Shown: piece after piece, positions 43,652 through 44,065 of the stretch
Layout of the letters: every line of letters begins with the position of its first letter
How positions within the stretch are numbered: position 1 is the first letter of the stretch
Source: Planctomycetaceae bacterium UBA2972
GTDB taxonomy: Bacteria > Planctomycetota > Planctomycetia > Pirellulales > Pirellulaceae
Reading direction: 5' to 3'
Assembly: GCA_002348315.1 (NCBI GenBank)
Contig: DEAW01000180.1
Span: forward strand, 7,291 to 51,355
DNA length: 44,065 nucleotides
The notes under the pieces: generated by a model
What the model was told of the DNA's origin: nothing
The model's input: the letters and a program-made list of their open reading frames with translations, nothing else
Database searches by the model: none
Made by a program: the position numbers and the translations under genes

Positions 43652-44065
43652 TTATTTGTTGGAGAGTGACTCCACTTCATCGACCTTGGTAGGTTGTAGT
43701 TTAGCTCGGTGTGCTGCGACTTGAGCGTAACGCATTCCCAGTCGAACCTGATTAGGGTGGAAGTAACGATCCACAGTTCCGTTGAGATGGCGAGCTCCGA
43801 TTTTATTAACCAGTTGCTGCCATGACAGGTCGTCAGTGAAGTGCCAGGCTGCAGCCTGAGCTGCACTTTGATTTAGCTGTCCGGAACCCAGCATTCGGCA
43901 GAGTTCGATCACTTCCTGTTTTTTGGTAAACGATTCGATCGGAACGATATCGTACTTCACTCGTGGGTTTGGCTCTTTCTTACCGTGTTCCAGACAAACC
44001 GTGGTGACTTTGAATTTTCGGACTTTTCCGGGCTCGATGTTTTGGAAGCCGCCCATACCGCCGCC
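43652..44065 (-). CDS. Conserved planctomycete protein, 5' end missing
   Basis: 138 codons of a minus-strand gene whose start lies beyond the window. There is an ATG at 44056, but codons before it (GGC GGC GGT) and after it encode Gly, so this is probably inside a glycine-rich region and the gene continues upstream. The visible part has KVRKFKVTTVCLEHGKKEPNPRV (start: KVRKFKVTTVCLEHGKK), KYDIVPIESF, and GSGQLNQSAAQAAAWHF. The later part appears to be a helical domain. The segments suggest a family of secreted or surface proteins found in Planctomycetes, but I cannot name it and assign no function. Confidence 0.7.
   Translation of the reverse strand, partial: GGGMGGFQNIEPGKVRKFKVTTVCLEHGKKEPNPRVKYDIVPIESFTKKQEVIELCRMLGSGQLNQSAAQAAAWHFTDDLSWQQLVNKIGARHLNGTVDRYFHPNQVRLGMRYAQVAAHRAKLQPTKVDEVESLSNK

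Overview
The window is chromosomal DNA from a planctomycete, probably class Planctomycetia. The evidence is the dense set of families almost diagnostic of that phylum: five DUF1501 Tat-exported proteins, two PSCyt2/PSD1 (DUF1549/DUF1553) proteins, secreted Gfo/Idh/MocA and ThuA proteins, a PSP1/RicT protein with an arginine-rich tail, and a Minf_1886-family protein. Shine-Dalgarno signals are often weak and several starts are GTG or TTG. No CRISPR array, transposase or prophage was seen. Five of the longer reading frames appear to begin internally, and I moved their starts to better-supported ATGs.

Left part (1-6492): an MMPL/RND membrane protein is followed by a GNAT-fold protein and an extended short-chain dehydrogenase. 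The last two genes abut (stop codon directly followed by ATG). By family these resemble the acyltransferase and reductase of bacterial ceramide synthesis (bCerS/CerR), with the RND protein as a possible lipid transporter. This is inference. An intergenic stretch with inverted GTGGGTGGCAC-type repeats follows.

Centre-left (6819-25969): a 19-kb same-strand block of exported proteins. In order: DUF1501, DUF1501, PSCyt2/PSD1 with an unusual CX4CH motif, a secreted metallo-beta-lactamase-fold hydrolase, DUF1501, a Tat-exported Gfo/Idh/MocA oxidoreductase, ThuA, a ceramidase-like protein, ThuA, PSCyt1/PSCyt2/PSD1, DUF1501, and a beta-propeller di-heme cytochrome. Nearly every member has a Sec or Tat signal. 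The mix of predicted dehydrogenase, ketosugar-associated ThuA folds and cytochromes suggests a periplasmic oxidative catabolic system of unknown substrate, and this is the best candidate for an undescribed system here. A coiled-coil lipoprotein gene ends the block.

Centre-right (26923-30361, minus strand): tRNA-Gly(GCC), trigger factor with acidic tails at both ends, and two tandem ClpP peptidases, with clear intrinsic terminators after the trigger factor and after the second clpP. This is a protein-quality-control group.

Right part (30982-44065): an FHA protein with four DLGxFEV-type repeats, a secreted DUF255/SSP411-type thioredoxin-domain protein, an APC permease, a SlyX-like coiled-coil protein, a four-helix membrane protein, transketolase, a lone GroES, a prenyltransferase-repeat protein, RicT, a short in-frame basic reading frame after the RicT stop codon that overlaps the next start by ATGA, a Minf_1886-family protein, a 45-residue single-helix membrane protein, a Ser/Thr kinase with an altered glycine loop and DWG motif, and the 3' part of a minus-strand gene that runs off the window.
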